Assembly (NCBI GenBank): GCA_963601915.1
Contig: CAVCGL010000008.1
Span: 50,272-114,271, forward strand
Direction of reading: 5' to 3'
Length of the DNA: 64,000 nt
Source of the DNA: Butyricicoccus_A sp963601915
Lineage (GTDB): Bacteria; Bacillota; Clostridia; Oscillospirales; Butyricicoccaceae
In this document: piece by piece, positions 9,172 to 18,374 of the stretch
Layout: each line of letters starts with the position of its first letter
Position numbering within the stretch: position 1 is the stretch's first letter
The notes under the pieces: model-generated
What the model was told of the DNA's origin: nothing
What the model saw: only the letters and a program-made list of their open reading frames with translations
Database searches by the model: none
Program-made: the position numbers and the translations under genes

Positions 9172-10790
9172 GTGGTTTCACCGTCTTTCTGTTGGTTTTG
9201 TCCGCCGCTCGGTGGGTTGCCGCCGTTCGGGCCGCCCTGTCCGTTCTGATTGTTCGGCGCGCCTTGACCGCCGCCGCCCATCTCATTCGGATTCTCTTCC
9301 GAGCCGTCATTTGTCGTGATCGAACCGCCGGTATTGGTATATGTTCCGTCGCAGTCCAGCGCGGTATTTCCGTTGCCGTTGCAGGTCAGATTGAGTGTGC
9401 CGCCCGCAATCGTCAATGCGCCGTTGGAGTCCAGACAATCGCCGTCAGAGACAATCGTAAACTCGCCGCCGTTGACGGTAATCGCGCAATTGTCGTTGGC
9501 TTCGCCCGGTCGGTTGCTGGTCGCGGAACCATCCGCGGCATTGATGCCGTCATCATTTGACGTAATGTCAAAGGTACCGTCGTCAATCGTGACGGTCAAT
9601 CCCTCGATACCCTCATAGCAATACGGGATAGAGAATGCGCCGCCCTGAATCGTCACATTGGCATCAGAATGCATCGCATCGTCGCCGGTTTTCAGCGTAA
9701 ACGTGCCGTCTGTCACGGCAATATCGCCGCCCGCGTGAATGGAATCGTCCACGGTATCCGTCTCAAAGGTACCTCCGTTAATCGTCAAAGTCGTGCCGGA
9801 TTTGATGCCCTTCTGGCTGGTCGAATCCGTGTCGGTATCGGTGTTTTCGGTTTGGGTCTGATCCTGCTGTCTCGGGTCGCCCATCTGCTCGGTTTTCATG
9901 GTCGCGCTTGCGCTTCCCTCGCCGGTCGTGATGGAGAACTTGCCGTCATCAATCTGCACAGACGCACTCGCGCTGATGCCGTCACCGTCCGCATCCAGCG
10001 TAAACGTACCGCCTGCAATATAGACAAATCCCTTGTTTGTATCGTCTGTATTTTCCGAATGAATGGCATCCTTGCCGGAGGTAATCTTATAGGTACCGTC
10101 CGCAATGCACACGCTGTCCTTGCCGGAAAGGCCCTGACTTGCCGCGGTAATCGTATAGGTTCCGCTGGTCAAGACCAGATCATCCTTGGATACGATGCCG
10201 TGTCCTGCCTTGGCGTCAATCGTCAGCGAGCCTTCTCCATTTAGCGTTAAGTCGGATTTAGAGAAAATTACAGCATCTATATTATTATCGTCTATAGCGA
10301 TATATTCGCCGCCGTTTGTCAGCGTATTTTCCGAGCCGGACGCCGTTGTCACAAAGACCTTATCCGCCTGCGCCACGTAAATGGCGGCGGAGGTGGAGCT
10401 TGTGATGTTGACACCGTTCAGCACCAGCTGTACCTTGTCTGTATCCTCCGCATTGACGATAATCTGGCCGTCGTTCAGCGTGCCGGACAAAATATAGGTG
10501 CCCTCGTCCGTGATGGTAATCGTGCTGCCGTCAATTTTGACCGCGTTCGAATCGCTGGACGCGCTGTCGCCGGAAAGCGTAATTTTTGCACTGGTTTCCT
10601 CATCATATCCGACTTCCAAGTCTCTGCTGGAGAACAGGTCTGTCGTGTCAATCGTCGAGAGGGTCTGTGCCGTGCTCGTGCTGCTCGCGGTTGTCGTCGC
10701 GCTTCCGGTGTCGGTGGTTCCGGTTGTGCTGCATCCCGTCAGCGCCAAAACGCCGACCAGCAGCAGACTCATTGCTCGTGTTCGTTTCAT
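9168..10790 (-). CDS. Carbohydrate-binding-domain lipoprotein, Cthe_2159-like (DUF4353)
   Basis: This 540-residue exported lipoprotein has the signal MKRTRAMSLLLVGVLALTGC, with the lipobox Cys at residue 20. A Ser/Thr-rich linker follows, then a long repetitive beta-helix-like domain built on ITINGGTF / ITDGTYKITSGKDA strand repeats, as in the Cthe_2159 polysaccharide-binding family. The C-terminus is a low-complexity Gly/Asn/Gln-rich tail. Known relatives bind acidic polysaccharide or Ca2+. This protein lies between DUF4956 and GT2-GtrA in a polyphosphate-polymerase operon, a setting that recurs in Firmicutes. Its role is probably outside the cell, at the wall. Confidence 0.87.
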   Translation of the reverse strand: MKRTRAMSLLLVGVLALTGCSTTGTTDTGSATTTASSTSTAQTLSTIDTTDLFSSRDLEVGYDEETSAKITLSGDSASSDSNAVKIDGSTITITDEGTYILSGTLNDGQIIVNAEDTDKVQLVLNGVNITSSTSAAIYVAQADKVFVTTASGSENTLTNGGEYIAIDDNNIDAVIFSKSDLTLNGEGSLTIDAKAGHGIVSKDDLVLTSGTYTITAASQGLSGKDSVCIADGTYKITSGKDAIHSENTDDTNKGFVYIAGGTFTLDADGDGISASASVQIDDGKFSITTGEGSASATMKTEQMGDPRQQDQTQTENTDTDTDSTSQKGIKSGTTLTINGGTFETDTVDDSIHAGGDIAVTDGTFTLKTGDDAMHSDANVTIQGGAFSIPYCYEGIEGLTVTIDDGTFDITSNDDGINAADGSATSNRPGEANDNCAITVNGGEFTIVSDGDCLDSNGALTIAGGTLNLTCNGNGNTALDCDGTYTNTGGSITTNDGSEENPNEMGGGGQGAPNNQNGQGGPNGGNPPSGGQNQQKDGETT

Positions 10791-10805
10791 ATTTGCTTCT
10801 CCTTG

Positions 10806-11501
10806 TTATAGCACACTGGTGGTTGTCTCTTGATTGGAAATCGAGATTTCCAGATTGCCGTTGCGGCAGCGCAGCTTGTCGAGCATCTGCTTTTCTTCGC
10901 CTGCACGGCGCAGCGTTACATCATAGGTGAGTTTGAATAAACTGCCCATATTGGTTGTTTTTACCTGTGTCAGTTCATGCGCAGATGTGTATTCCTGCAA
11001 AATCGGCGTAAAGACGTCTGTATAGTCCAAATCCTCCGGAATCGTGATGCGCAGGGTCTTATACAATTCTCCGTGCTTTTTGGCACCGAAGTCGATACCA
11101 CCCAGCAGGGCACTGACGAAGCCGAGCAGCACCGCGCACAAAACCGCATAGCCGATATATCCCATTCCGACAAGCAAGCCGGTTCCCATGGCGAGGAAAA
11201 TCGCACCGATTTCCTTTGCGGAGCCCGGCACCGAACGGAATCGAACCAGACTGAACGCACCGGCAACCGCAACGCCGGTGCCGACGTTGCCATTGACCAT
11301 CATAATGACCACGCACACGACCGCCGGAAGCAGCACAAGCGTTGCGACAAAGCTCTTGGTGTACTTGGTGCGGTACATATAGAACCCAGCCAAAATCAGT
11401 CCGATGACCAGCGCACTGCACACGCACAGCAGAAAATCCGACAGGGCAATGACCTGTGTCATATCGGTATCAAAAATTCCTTGAAAAATCTTAGCAGACA
11501 T
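10806..11501 (-). CDS. DUF4956 domain membrane protein
   Basis: The start is set at the ATG at 11501 (MSAKIFQ), because AGAGGAG lies 7 nt upstream; a longer frame from 11561 has no ribosome site. The 231-residue product has four hydrophobic helices in the first 140 residues, including the characteristic AFSLVRFRSVPGSAKEI loop, then a soluble C-terminal domain. This is the DUF4956 pattern. The family almost always accompanies VTC-type polyphosphate polymerases, as here: its start overlaps the polymerase gene by 11 bp. A channel or anchoring role for the polyphosphate machinery is inference. Confidence 0.88.
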   Translation of the reverse strand: MSAKIFQGIFDTDMTQVIALSDFLLCVCSALVIGLILAGFYMYRTKYTKSFVATLVLLPAVVCVVIMMVNGNVGTGVAVAGAFSLVRFRSVPGSAKEIGAIFLAMGTGLLVGMGYIGYAVLCAVLLGFVSALLGGIDFGAKKHGELYKTLRITIPEDLDYTDVFTPILQEYTSAHELTQVKTTNMGSLFKLTYDVTLRRAGEEKQMLDKLRCRNGNLEISISNQETTTSVL

Positions 11502-12216
11502 ATTGGTACTCCTCTTGTGTTTTCGTTTTTTGCGATACAATCTCTTGATAGGCTCTCCCATATTTGGAGAACGAAGTTTGGAAAATGCGCGATTCGCGCA
11601 GCGCGCGGCACATCCACAGCGGCAGGCCGCCTGCGCACTTGATTTCCATCAGCGTTTGTCCGCATGATAAAATCGGTGTGCCGTAAATCGCACTGCCCAG
11701 CGAAACATCGCGTTCTCGATACAAGATGTTTTCGTCAAACGTCACGCGGAACTCGCTGCCGTCCAGCGAATAAAACGCCTCGCGTTCATAGGACAGAAAA
11801 ACCGCCGGTTCCAGCTTTTTGTAATAGTCTCGGAAATACGCAATCTCCTCGGCAATCTGCGACTGCACCGGCAGCGGCTGCCCCGTCTGAAAGCTGTGCA
11901 TGACCTGCGCCTCCGGCAGCGTCAGGCGGCGTTTGTATACGACCGACTGATACTTTTTCTTTAATTCCACAAACACCGGATCGCTCGGCGCGACTCTCTG
12001 ATAGCTGCGGATGCGCAGCTTTTCTTTATATACCGGCTTTTCCAGTGACCGGCGAATGAGCCGATAGTCGGGTGTGTCATAGTAAATATTGCGTATCGTT
12101 GTGCGCCCGTAGGCATCTAATTTCATGTGCGGCTGCATCGCCTGCAAAACCGCGTGTTTTTGCTGTCTCGTTAGTAGATATTTGCTCTCATAGCGCTGAA
12201 AGGTTGCCTGATACAT
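11491..12216 (-). CDS. VTC-domain polyphosphate polymerase
   Basis: This 241-residue protein is of normal size for a stand-alone VTC domain. It shows the basic tunnel signatures: RYESKYLL (residues 8-15), IYYDTPDY, KLRIRSYQ, VELKKKYQSVVYKRR, LSYERE, and the C-terminal MEIK ... SKYGRAYQ. The family polymerises ATP gamma-phosphate into polyphosphate with Mn2+ and a ring of Lys/Arg residues. It is the first gene of the minus-strand operon, preceded by a TATACT -10 and repeated CTTAAA boxes, so it is probably under control of the two-component system about 2 kb away. Confidence 0.9.
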   Translation of the reverse strand: MYQATFQRYESKYLLTRQQKHAVLQAMQPHMKLDAYGRTTIRNIYYDTPDYRLIRRSLEKPVYKEKLRIRSYQRVAPSDPVFVELKKKYQSVVYKRRLTLPEAQVMHSFQTGQPLPVQSQIAEEIAYFRDYYKKLEPAVFLSYEREAFYSLDGSEFRVTFDENILYRERDVSLGSAIYGTPILSCGQTLMEIKCAGGLPLWMCRALRESRIFQTSFSKYGRAYQEIVSQKTKTQEEYQYVC

Positions 12217-12259
12217 CCTTTTTCACTCCTTTTTGTCTCGTTCTCGTTTGTCTGGCTTC

Positions 12260-12315
12260 AGTATACCGGTGCTGACTTAAAGCAACTTTAAAGTCAACCT
12301 TAACTCAACTTAAAA
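12260..12315 (-). promoter_or_regulatory. Promoter and tandem response-regulator-type boxes of the polyphosphate operon
   Basis: On the minus strand TATACT (12260-12265) is the -10. Upstream of it, 12275-12315 holds successive boxes beginning CTTAAAG, CTTTAAAG, CTTAACT and CTTAAAA, joined by CAA spacers 11-12 bp apart. One-turn spacing over the -35 region is typical for OmpR-type activators. Confidence 0.6.
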
Positions 12316-12325
12316 TTTTCAGGCA

Positions 12326-12356
12326 TAAAAAAACATCCATCGCAGGGATGGATGTT
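12326..12356 (-). terminator. Terminator of the fic remnant
   Basis: AACATCCATC (12332-12341) pairs with GATGGATGTT (12347-12356). Read on the minus strand it ends in a T-run (complement of 12326-12333). Confidence 0.8.
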
Positions 12357-12370
12357 TGATGAGAAATGAT

Positions 12371-13289
12371 TCAATTTTTTACATATCGTTGGTTTTTGCT
12401 GTTTGGTTTGTCAGGAAGGGTCATCCGAATCAGATTTTGTTCGATGGCAGGGCGTAAATAATTTCTGCGAAATCCTTCTCTTGACCGCATTCCTAATTTT
12501 TCCATCAATGCCATACTGGTATACGGAACATCATATTCCATCACGTCCAATAAATGTTTCACCGATTCTGAAAGCTGCTCGGTATCTCGCATAATCTGAA
12601 CAGAAATATCATCCAATACTTTATCAATCTGTGCCAGCATAAATTCGATAAAACGAGTCGATGCGCCATCTACATGACATTTTGCAATGGCATCATAGTA
12701 TTCTTCTTGAAATTTTTCAATCTGACTTTCAATTGGAATATATGCAAATATGGGCTTCCACTTTGCAAGGATAGCAGAATGCCATAGGCGTGCCATTCTG
12801 CCGTTTCCATCAGAAAATGGATGAATAAAGACAAATTCATAATGAAAGACACTGCCTAAAATCAGCGGATGAACTCTGTTTTTCGCTTGATTCATCCAGT
12901 CAAACAAATCATCCATGAGCTATGGCACAAGCCGCGCAGGCGGTGCCATAAAAATGCATTGGTCACCGCTGAATACGCCTTCTTCTCCGTGACGAAATAC
13001 GCCCGATTCTTGTACCAGATACTTCGTCATGATACCGTGAAATCGCTGCAAATCCTGTAGGCTGTACGGATTGAATCTGATTGTTCCTTCTTAGATGTGG
13101 CTTTGCTTCCAAATGACTAATCGCATCAATGCGTCCGATTTTTTCTGAAATCAACGATACATACGATAGAATGCGATCTGTAATTGTAAAGGGCGATTGA
13201 TAGTTTCCCACGCAGACGCCTCCGTTATCTTCCGTATTATCTTGCGTACTTTCTTCCTCTATGATACAGGAAAATATAGAAAATTTCAA
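12371..13289 (-). pseudogene. fic family AMPylase gene, decayed
   Basis: The 3' part (12371-12916) encodes a clear Fic core with HPFSDGNGRMARLW (consensus HPFx[D/E]GNGR) and a C-terminal winged-helix tail. The upstream part (about 12963-13230) encodes the Fic N-terminal domain (ISHLEAKPHLRRNN). They are not one frame. Just after RRNN a deletion of roughly 45-50 residues, judged from the usual family layout, joins directly to FNPYSLQDLQRFHG in another frame. The resumed frame then hits a TAG at 12920-12922, directly before LMDDLFDW. So there is one internal deletion with a frameshift plus one nonsense codon. The GTG/ATG start near 13289 is uncertain. The free 181-residue C-terminal piece could still be translated from 12916. 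Confidence 0.85.
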
Positions 13290-13314
13290 TAGACCGCCGT
13301 ATACTTATCCTCCA

Positions 13315-14538
13315 TCAGCCACACGGAAAACTCGCCGTAATGCGCAGGGATTTCCCGTCCGCCGTCTCCGCCCAGATTTTTCCCTTATGTGTCGCCACAA
13401 TAGAAGAGGCTATCGAAAGACCGAGACCATATCCCCCCGTGCGAGAATTTCTCGATGCATCGGTCCGGTAAAACCGGTCGAACAAATGCGGCAGGCTCTC
13501 TCTGTCTATCGCCTGCGCTGTGTTGTATACACTTATCTGGATGTGATTTTTATGTTTTTTCAGCGAAACTGTAATTTTCCCGTTTTGGTCAGCATACTTT
13601 ACCGCGTTGTCCAGCAAAATCGACAGCAGCTGCCGAATCGCTTTTTCGTCTCCGGTCAAAGACAGCATCGGTTCAATCTCGATAGACAGCGTTTTCTCGC
13701 GCGTTTTTGCCAGCGCGCCGAAGGTCTCTGCGGTTTCCTGTACGACATCAGACAGGGGAAATGCGATTTTTTCCACCTGCGGCTGTTCCTCCATGCGCGC
13801 GAGCATCAGCATACTGTTTGTCAGCTGCGCCAGCCGCTTGGTCTGCGCCTGAATGTCGCTCAGCCATTCATTTTCTCCCACATCCATTTCCAGCACTTGG
13901 GCATCTGCGTCAATGATCGTCAGCGGCGTTTTCAATTCGTGTCCGGCATCCGTGATGAACTGCTTTTGCTTTTGATAGGTCTCCGCAAACGGCTTGACAA
14001 TGCGTCCGGAGACGAACAGCAGCAGCAAAAAGACCGCCAGCAGACCGCCCAGCGAGACACCCGCGCTCGTGTACAAAAAGCGACGGAACGAGGACATCTC
14101 TCTGCCGGTATCCAGGAAAATCACATGCGTTTCCTCTCCCACGGTGTATGCAAGATACCGATAGTCGTCGTGGAATCCGCTGGTATCCCCGGATGCGAGA
14201 ACATCCTGCGCGTAGGAAATCGCCGTTTCGGTGTCTACCGCGGCGATTTTGCCGGTGTTGACGGCGCTTGTCGTGCCGTCCGCCTTCAAAAATACGGTAA
14301 AATAGCGCGATTCATACGGCAGCTCGGGGGAAAACTGCTCGTCGTGCTTGTCCGGTTTCTTTCCCATCATCATGGGGAATTCGCCGTCGTTTTCCTGTAG
14401 AATAGCCAACACGCTGTCTGCATTTGTCGTAATATCGCGGTAATTGAGCACACTCGCCGCGCCGAGAATCACTGTCAGCACCAAGACCAGCGACAGCATA
14501 GACGCGACAATCAGCTTGGTTCGTAATTTCTGTATCAT
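13315..14538 (-). CDS. Two-component sensor histidine kinase
   Basis: This 407-residue protein has two membrane helices (about 9-31 and 156-178) that enclose an extracellular sensor of roughly 125 residues. HisKA follows, with the phospho-acceptor in DAGHELKTPLTII (His200). The HATPase domain has N-box DNAVKYA and GGYGLGLSIA. The short extracellular loop and absence of a clear HAMP match resemble envelope-stress kinases. Its start overlaps the response-regulator stop (ATGA, 4 bp), so both form one operon. Signals are unknown. The nearby polyphosphate/envelope operon, with matching promoter boxes, is a likely target. Confidence 0.94.
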   Translation of the reverse strand: MIQKLRTKLIVASMLSLVLVLTVILGAASVLNYRDITTNADSVLAILQENDGEFPMMMGKKPDKHDEQFSPELPYESRYFTVFLKADGTTSAVNTGKIAAVDTETAISYAQDVLASGDTSGFHDDYRYLAYTVGEETHVIFLDTGREMSSFRRFLYTSAGVSLGGLLAVFLLLLFVSGRIVKPFAETYQKQKQFITDAGHELKTPLTIIDADAQVLEMDVGENEWLSDIQAQTKRLAQLTNSMLMLARMEEQPQVEKIAFPLSDVVQETAETFGALAKTREKTLSIEIEPMLSLTGDEKAIRQLLSILLDNAVKYADQNGKITVSLKKHKNHIQISVYNTAQAIDRESLPHLFDRFYRTDASRNSRTGGYGLGLSIASSIVATHKGKIWAETADGKSLRITASFPCG

Positions 14539-15212
14539 ACGATTTCCTCTAACGTGTACCCGGCGTTGCGCATCGCCTTGATTTTAATGTTGGCGTGCAG
14601 GGCGGTGAGTTTTTTGCGCAAATACGAGATATACACCCACACGACATTCATCTCGGTCTCGCTGTCATAGCCCCAGATTTTCTCCATAAATCGCTCGGAG
14701 GAAATCAGATGGTTTTGATTGCTCATGAGCAGTTCCATCATCTGAAATTCCTTGTTTGCCAAGCGATAGCTGCCGCTCGGCGTGGACAGCTCATAGGTCG
14801 CACAGTCCAGCGTCACATTGCCCATGTGCAAAAGCGAATCCGGCTGCGCCGTCTGGGTGCGCGTCATCGCACGAATGCGCGCGAGCAGCTCGCGCGTGTT
14901 AAACGGCTTGGTCAAATAGTCGTTCGCACCGGCGTCTAAGCCCAGCACTTTGTCATCTATTTCGGATTTCGCCGTCAGCAAAATGACCGGAATCAAATTG
15001 CCCTGCGCGCGAATTTCCTTGAGTACCGTGATGCCGTCTACTTTCGGCATCATAATGTCCAAAATGACGCCGTCATAATTGTTTCCCGCGCTTAAATATT
15101 CCAGTGCTTCCTGTCCGTCGTACACGGCATCGACGGAATAATTGTTGCGCTCCAAAATCGCTTTCAGCGCCTTGGACAGCGCCAGCTCATCCTCTGCCAA
15201 TAATAATCTCAT
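14535..15212 (-). CDS. OmpR-family response regulator
   Basis: This 225-residue protein has an N-terminal receiver domain with acidic pocket AEDE (6-9), phospho-acceptor Asp52 in VILDIMMPKVDG, and the switch Thr/Lys in LLTAKSE. The C-terminal winged helix (about 128-222) has the recognition-helix ending VWVYISYLRKKL. It is the first gene of the operon with the histidine kinase. Two AGCTTAAA repeats 11 bp apart sit upstream of its own -10 box and resemble the boxes in front of the polyphosphate operon, so autoregulation is likely. Confidence 0.95.
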   Translation of the reverse strand: MRLLLAEDELALSKALKAILERNNYSVDAVYDGQEALEYLSAGNNYDGVILDIMMPKVDGITVLKEIRAQGNLIPVILLTAKSEIDDKVLGLDAGANDYLTKPFNTRELLARIRAMTRTQTAQPDSLLHMGNVTLDCATYELSTPSGSYRLANKEFQMMELLMSNQNHLISSERFMEKIWGYDSETEMNVVWVYISYLRKKLTALHANIKIKAMRNAGYTLEEIV

Positions 15213-15245
15213 AGCCTTCGCCCCGTTTTCCTAATTGATACGTTA

Positions 15246-15283
15246 AGTATAGCATATATCGCGCAGCTTAAACAGAGCTTAAA
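15246..15283 (-). promoter_or_regulatory. Response-regulator promoter with two direct repeats
   Basis: The -10 TATACT lies on the minus strand (15246-15251). AGCTTAAA occurs at 15265-15272 and again at 15276-15283, an 11-bp step in the place of the -35 box. Confidence 0.55.
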
Positions 15284-15314
15284 AAGCAAAGCCTCCAGCA
15301 TTGCTAGAGGCTTT
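15280..15314 (-). terminator. Terminator of the SLH-protein gene
   Basis: AAAGCCTC (15288-15295) pairs with GAGGCTTT (15307-15314), and a T-run follows on the minus strand. Confidence 0.8.
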
Positions 15315-15334
15315 GTCAGGTAAAAACTTGTGTG

Positions 15335-18196
15335 TTACTTTTTTCCGTGATACAGGAAGGTCACTACCTGTGCGCGGATGCAGGTGTCGTTCGGGGAGAA
15401 CGTGGTCTCGGACGTACCCGCGGTGATGCCGTTGGCAACTGCCCACACAACCGGCGCATAGTAATAATCCTTGCTTGTCACATCGACAAACGGATTGTCT
15501 CCGTCTGCGTTCGGTCTGCCTGCCTCGTTGTACAGGAAGGTGACAACCTGCGCACGGGTGCAGGTATCGTTCGGAGAGAATGTCGTCTCGGAGGTGCCTG
15601 CCGTGATGCCGTTTTCCGCTGCCCAGCAAACCGCATCATAGTAATACGCAGAGCGCGGCACATCGGTAAATGCCGGATGACGGGTTGCCTGCGGGCGGCC
15701 GTTTGCGTTCCACAGGAACGTCACAACCTGTGCGCGCGTGCAGGCGTCGTTCGGGGAGAACGTCGTCGGAGACGTACCGCCGGTCACGCCCTGATTGCTT
15801 GCCCAGCGCACTGCATCGGCATAGTATGCATGGCGCGGCACATCGGTAAACGGCTCACTGCGCTTGATCCAAGACGCGGTTCCGTCTGCCGCATACAGCG
15901 AAAGCACGGTTTTGTTGTCTTTCTCGGTCAGGGTATATGGGCTGGAGGACGTGGTGTCGTCCATTGCAGCCAGATACACGCCGGACTGCTTGCTGTCCGA
16001 GCCGTCATTGTCGTAGGCATAGAACGTGTAATCCTTTGCCTTAAAATACGCACCGTTGCCTTCCAGATCCACATAGGTTGCGCCGAAGCCGTCTGCATTA
16101 AGCTGCATGTACATGGTTGCCTTGCTCTTGCCGGTCTCCTTGCGCAGGGCGGCAATGGTCTCGTCCGAAGCGTCCCACGTGCCGACAAGATCCTCGCGCT
16201 GTGCCGCGGTCTGGTCGCTGACCATATCAGCGAGATTTTCTGTGCAGAACAGTGCAATGACGTTGCGCAGCGTGACATCGTTTTTGCCGATGTCATTGCT
16301 GGTCTCATGCATCGCAGAGGTCGGAATACCTGCCGCCATCCAGTATGCATACTTGCCCGAATTGTACTTCTGAAGCGCATCCAAATCGCTGCCGTAACGG
16401 AATTCAATATGATAGGTTGAACCCGGGGTATCCGGCAGAATCAGGAAATACTTGAACTCGTCCTCGTTGCCATCAAGAGACTGCATGGCAAAGCCGCCGA
16501 AATCCTCCAGACCGATTTCCTCGCCAATGTTGTAGTTGCCGATGCACTTGTACGCATGGCGGAAAACCTGCTTGCCGGACGCATCTGTACCGGTAATTTC
16601 TGTGCCGTTAAAGGTCAGATTGACGATGTTCTGTGTGAACTGGCAGTCGAATGCCGTGGCATCCGGGTCTTTTTCGTACTTGTCTACAGCTTCCTGACCG
16701 TGGACAGTGCCGCCGATAGACGCCTTCATAATCGCGGCTGCCTGGTCTGCCATGTCCTCACCGACAACAGCGGCCGCGCCGTCGTGCCAATACTTGTCGC
16801 ACTTGCTCTCAAATGTCGCGCCCTGGAACAGTTGCTGATAGGTATCAAACAGCGCATTGAGCTGCTCGCCGGAGTTGGTCTGATCCTTGTCGTCGTCCTG
16901 ATCGGCGCTCTCATACATGCAGTTTGTCACGCCAACCGTCTGTGTCGCCTGCTTGCCGTTGATGGTCAGGCCGCTGACATCGCACGCCTTGTCTGCAATC
17001 GTGCAGCCAGCCGCACGGCCAGCCACCGCACCCGGTGTCGATGCGCCGTAAATCGACGAACTGTCCGTGCCCGCGATAATGCTGCCGGAAACCGAGCAGC
17101 CAGCCGCGACAACGAACTGACCCTCCATGCCCATGTAATACATGTTGGTGCCAATCAGGCCGCCGACATGCGTGGCATTCTTCGCGTTGATTTTGAGGTT
17201 CTTTACCGAACAATTCTCGACAACCGTTGCCTCGGTGCCGAAGGCTTCCGGCATGTTGCCGTTGCCCGTGTAGCCGCACAGACCGCCAATCGCATGGCCG
17301 CCCGGTGCGTTAATCGTCAGATTTTCCACATGATTGTTCTTGATCTCGGTCATGCACTGCATACTGCCGCCGATGCCGCCCATACCGACGCCTTCCTTTG
17401 CGCCGGATGCGTCATTGGCGTTAATCGTGCAGTTCTTTGCGGTGCAGCCGGTCACGGTCGTGCCAAAGCCGCCGCCGACAATTGCCGCGCCGCACTCCGC
17501 GACATCGTGCTGGACAATGCGTCCGCCGGAGAAATTGTTGTCGCCGGTCGTATTGTCACCGAACAGGTTAATCGTGGTCTGTTCCGCATAGCAATCGACA
17601 ATCGGAGAACCGCTGCCGCCCACGATACCGCCGACACAGTTCGTGCCTGTAATCGTGTTGGTTTTGCCGCTAGAAGCAGTCAGCTTGATGTTTTTCACGC
17701 CGCCCTGCGACATGCCGTAACCGACCAGACCGCCGGTTGCCAGCGCATTGCTGCCAGTCGAGGTGACATTGCACAGGGTCAAATCGGTAATGCTCGCTTG
17801 ATTCATAGTCACGCCGAAGATACCGACGCCGATGAGATTACCGTTGTCTTTGACTGTGACATTGGAAATCGTCTTTCCGTTGCCGTCCAGCGTGCCGGTA
17901 AAGGCTTTTTCCGCCTTCATATTGCCGTTTTCATCGGCATCGGCAAAGGTTACCGCGCCGATTGGCTGGAAATCTGCCACCGATGACAGGTCAATATCCT
18001 GTGTCAGAATATAATGTGCCGTCAGATCGTTGCGGATGCTGTCAAACTGCTGCGCCGTTGCAATCTGATACGGATCGTCTGCCGTGCCAGAACCGGCTAA
18101 CTTTTCCGCCCGCGTTTCCACAGCAAACGCCTGTGCCGGTACGATGGAGAGTACCATCAACATCGCAACCAGTATGGATGAAATCCTCTTTTTCAT
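15335..18196 (-). CDS. S-layer-homology (SLH) domain surface protein
   Basis: The start is taken at the ATG at 18196 (MKKRISSILV), which has AAAGGGG upstream; the longer frame lacks a site. The 953-residue product has a Sec signal peptide ending in AQAFA. A large region of GLUG-like repeats (GGLVGYG, GGIVGGSG, GGLCGYTG, GGLIGTN) follows, then a segment with a lipocalin-like LVGTWDAS stretch. At the C-terminus are three SLH repeats (FTDVP..YYADAV.WA...GVT.G) ending four residues from the stop. SLH domains hold proteins to pyruvylated wall polymers. The gene is monocistronic: a TATAAT -10 lies on the minus strand at 18252-18257, and a GATGATT/AATCATC hairpin lies in the leader. The role of the GLUG region is unknown. 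Confidence 0.92.
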   Translation of the reverse strand: MKKRISSILVAMLMVLSIVPAQAFAVETRAEKLAGSGTADDPYQIATAQQFDSIRNDLTAHYILTQDIDLSSVADFQPIGAVTFADADENGNMKAEKAFTGTLDGNGKTISNVTVKDNGNLIGVGIFGVTMNQASITDLTLCNVTSTGSNALATGGLVGYGMSQGGVKNIKLTASSGKTNTITGTNCVGGIVGGSGSPIVDCYAEQTTINLFGDNTTGDNNFSGGRIVQHDVAECGAAIVGGGFGTTVTGCTAKNCTINANDASGAKEGVGMGGIGGSMQCMTEIKNNHVENLTINAPGGHAIGGLCGYTGNGNMPEAFGTEATVVENCSVKNLKINAKNATHVGGLIGTNMYYMGMEGQFVVAAGCSVSGSIIAGTDSSSIYGASTPGAVAGRAAGCTIADKACDVSGLTINGKQATQTVGVTNCMYESADQDDDKDQTNSGEQLNALFDTYQQLFQGATFESKCDKYWHDGAAAVVGEDMADQAAAIMKASIGGTVHGQEAVDKYEKDPDATAFDCQFTQNIVNLTFNGTEITGTDASGKQVFRHAYKCIGNYNIGEEIGLEDFGGFAMQSLDGNEDEFKYFLILPDTPGSTYHIEFRYGSDLDALQKYNSGKYAYWMAAGIPTSAMHETSNDIGKNDVTLRNVIALFCTENLADMVSDQTAAQREDLVGTWDASDETIAALRKETGKSKATMYMQLNADGFGATYVDLEGNGAYFKAKDYTFYAYDNDGSDSKQSGVYLAAMDDTTSSSPYTLTEKDNKTVLSLYAADGTASWIKRSEPFTDVPRHAYYADAVRWASNQGVTGGTSPTTFSPNDACTRAQVVTFLWNANGRPQATRHPAFTDVPRSAYYYDAVCWAAENGITAGTSETTFSPNDTCTRAQVVTFLYNEAGRPNADGDNPFVDVTSKDYYYAPVVWAVANGITAGTSETTFSPNDTCIRAQVVTFLYHGKK

Positions 18197-18327
18197 ATAC
18201 AAACCCCTTTCGAGTGATTTTTTGATGATTCTGTACAAAATCATCAAGGAAATTATACAGGGTTTGCGTGCACTAATTCTACTCCAACAGGTCGGAATGC
18301 TCCATATGGTCAGCGAATCGCGGGGAT

Positions 18328-18360
18328 GAAAATAGCCGCCGAAGGGTTACCTCGGCGGCT
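18328..18360 (-). terminator. Terminator of the SGNH hydrolase gene
   Basis: AGCCGCCGA (18334-18342) pairs with TCGGCGGCT (18352-18360). A short T-rich tail lies on the minus strand. Confidence 0.7.
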
Positions 18361-18374
18361 GGACTTGTCTTTCG

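Noticed and set aside
15332..17986. Long plus-strand frames opposite the SLH protein gene
   Set aside because: They are antisense shadows of a GC-rich repetitive gene, without ribosome sites or family features.
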